From Paraclostridium sordellii (GTDB taxonomy: Bacteria > Bacillota > Clostridia > Peptostreptococcales > Peptostreptococcaceae), in contig NZ_LN679998.1 of the NCBI RefSeq assembly GCF_000953675.1, forward strand, positions 2,420,102-2,484,101: a stretch of DNA of 64,000 nucleotides. Reading direction: 5' to 3'. The translations under genes and the position numbers were made by a program. The notes beneath the pieces were generated by a model. The model searched no databases. It worked only from the letters and a program-made list of their open reading frames with translations, and was not told where the DNA came from. The stretch's first letter is position 1. Each line of letters starts with the position of its first letter. Shown here piece after piece: positions 63,266 to 64,000 of the stretch.

Positions 63266-64000
63266 TTAGTTTTTATTTATATCTATTGTATTTGAGTCTA
63301 CAGTAACATTATAAGTTATCTTTTTATCCTTAATTTCATTTAGGCTTCCTTCAAATTTATTCATATTTGAACCATTGTTATCTTTGTTCTCAAAATTAAT
63401 TCCATTTAATGAATTTAAATTAAAATTCATATTATAGTTATCTATAGGTAAATTTAAGTATACCTCTCCTGTTTTATTTTCTATATTTAAATTTTTAGAA
63501 ATTGGTATACTAGATTCCACATATACCATTCTCGAATATCTGTCAGCAATTATATTTACTGATTCTGGTATAAAGTTTTCTACATCTTCAATAAATATAT
63601 CATTAGGCAGAGATTCTAAGTATACATTTCCTTGAGTGCTAACTTCTACATTATTTATACCTAGCAACTCACTAGTTTTTAAATTTATATCACCTATAGA
63701 GCTTAATCTTAATTTCTCTAAGTGTTTAACTTCTTTAGGTAAACTTAATTCACCTTGATTTGTATTAAATACTATTTGACTAGATAGTACATCTTTATCT
63801 CTTACAATTAAACTACCAGTTTTTGTATCAGCTTGAATATCTACATTATTAGGAACATAAATAATTATTTTATTGTTACCTAAATTTATCATACTTAAAA
63901 CAGCATCTCCAAAGCCTTGTACTTGTATATTTAAATGTTGACTTTCATCATTTTCTTTTACACTAAATACTTTATCTTTATTTTCTATAGTCAATGTTTT
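63266..64000 (-). CDS. DUF4097-like beta-helix protein, partial
   Basis: C-terminal 244 residues or so; the frame is open to the right edge, so the start lies outside. A repeating short-strand pattern (GNNKIIIYVPNNVDIQADTKTGSLIVRDKD, LSSIGDINLKTSE, VEVSTQGNVYLESL) is typical of DUF4097 adhesin-like right-handed beta structures. These often sit behind a membrane anchor or a PspC/anti-sigma-like gene. The function is unknown. Confidence 0.7.
   Translation of the reverse strand, partial: KTLTIENKDKVFSVKENDESQHLNIQVQGFGDAVLSMINLGNNKIIIYVPNNVDIQADTKTGSLIVRDKDVLSSQIVFNTNQGELSLPKEVKHLEKLRLSSIGDINLKTSELLGINNVEVSTQGNVYLESLPNDIFIEDVENFIPESVNIIADRYSRMVYVESSIPISKNLNIENKTGEVYLNLPIDNYNMNFNLNSLNGINFENKDNNGSNMNKFEGSLNEIKDKKITYNVTVDSNTIDINKN

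Overview
The window is very AT-rich, low-GC Firmicutes DNA. The gene set points to a spore-forming, motile, strictly anaerobic member of the Clostridia, most likely the Peptostreptococcaceae (the Romboutsia / Paraclostridium / Paeniclostridium / Clostridioides group). Supporting genes are an [FeFe] hydrogenase, AsrABC dissimilatory sulfite reductase, CstA, a Cys-rich spore-surface-like protein, and the rpsB-tsf-pyrH-frr-uppS-cdsA-dxr-rseP-ispG envelope cluster. The genus is inference. No rRNA, tRNA, CRISPR array, insertion sequence or prophage was seen.

Layout. 1-2914: a heterodimeric ABC exporter pair, the second gene cut by the window edge. 3151-4419: a secreted DUF1002 protein. 4499-13966: a chemotaxis cluster read leftwards: an MCP, then cheA-cheB-cheC-cheD-cheW-cheR-cheY, then fliM and fliN behind a 67-nt perfect palindrome. 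14379-17239: a lipoprotein and an [FeFe] hydrogenase with a NuoF-like N-terminus that has lost its cluster cysteines. 17401-25544: the translation/isoprenoid/phospholipid/undecaprenyl operon, headed by a structured rpsB leader. 25824-30687: a DacF-type carboxypeptidase, a pentapeptide-repeat K+ channel, a membrane-anchored pseudokinase and a VanW protein. 30990-34857: a 52-residue gene, a possible small RNA, an EamA transporter, and a CDP-alcohol phosphatidyltransferase / VTT / Fe-S (CCG) three-gene unit. 35113-38154: a 53-residue gene, a purine permease, a Rid protein and a DppA-like aminopeptidase. 38189-41327: a GntR/YtrA-type regulated ABC unit with a clear operator. 41484-45090: asrABC and a Crp/Fnr regulator with a 16-bp CRP-like palindrome between them. 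45268-64000: mostly single-gene units, including cstA, yaaA, glpK, a SulP carrier without STAS, PpiC, CBS, amidase, GNAT, YlbF and M15 proteins, a 10% Cys protein, a gene apparently frameshifted at an A9 tract, and a partial DUF4097-like gene.

Themes worth a second look. First, the pseudokinase: every catalytic motif is changed. Second, three genes have a strong Shine-Dalgarno sequence exactly 8 nt before ATT or ATA rather than ATG/GTG/TTG. Third, perfect inverted repeats with 20-32-bp arms and almost no loop sit at many transcript ends, some reaching into both stop codons of a convergent pair. Fourth, the A9 tract carries a dnaX-type A-AAA-AAG slippery heptamer and joins a helical N-terminus to a Cys-rich/hydrophobic C-terminus. 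Fifth, FliM lacks the N-terminal CheY-docking peptide although it lies directly downstream of cheY. No single new defence-like or biosynthetic system was found; these are the best candidates for undescribed biology. All calls come from reading the sequence by eye, without database searches.
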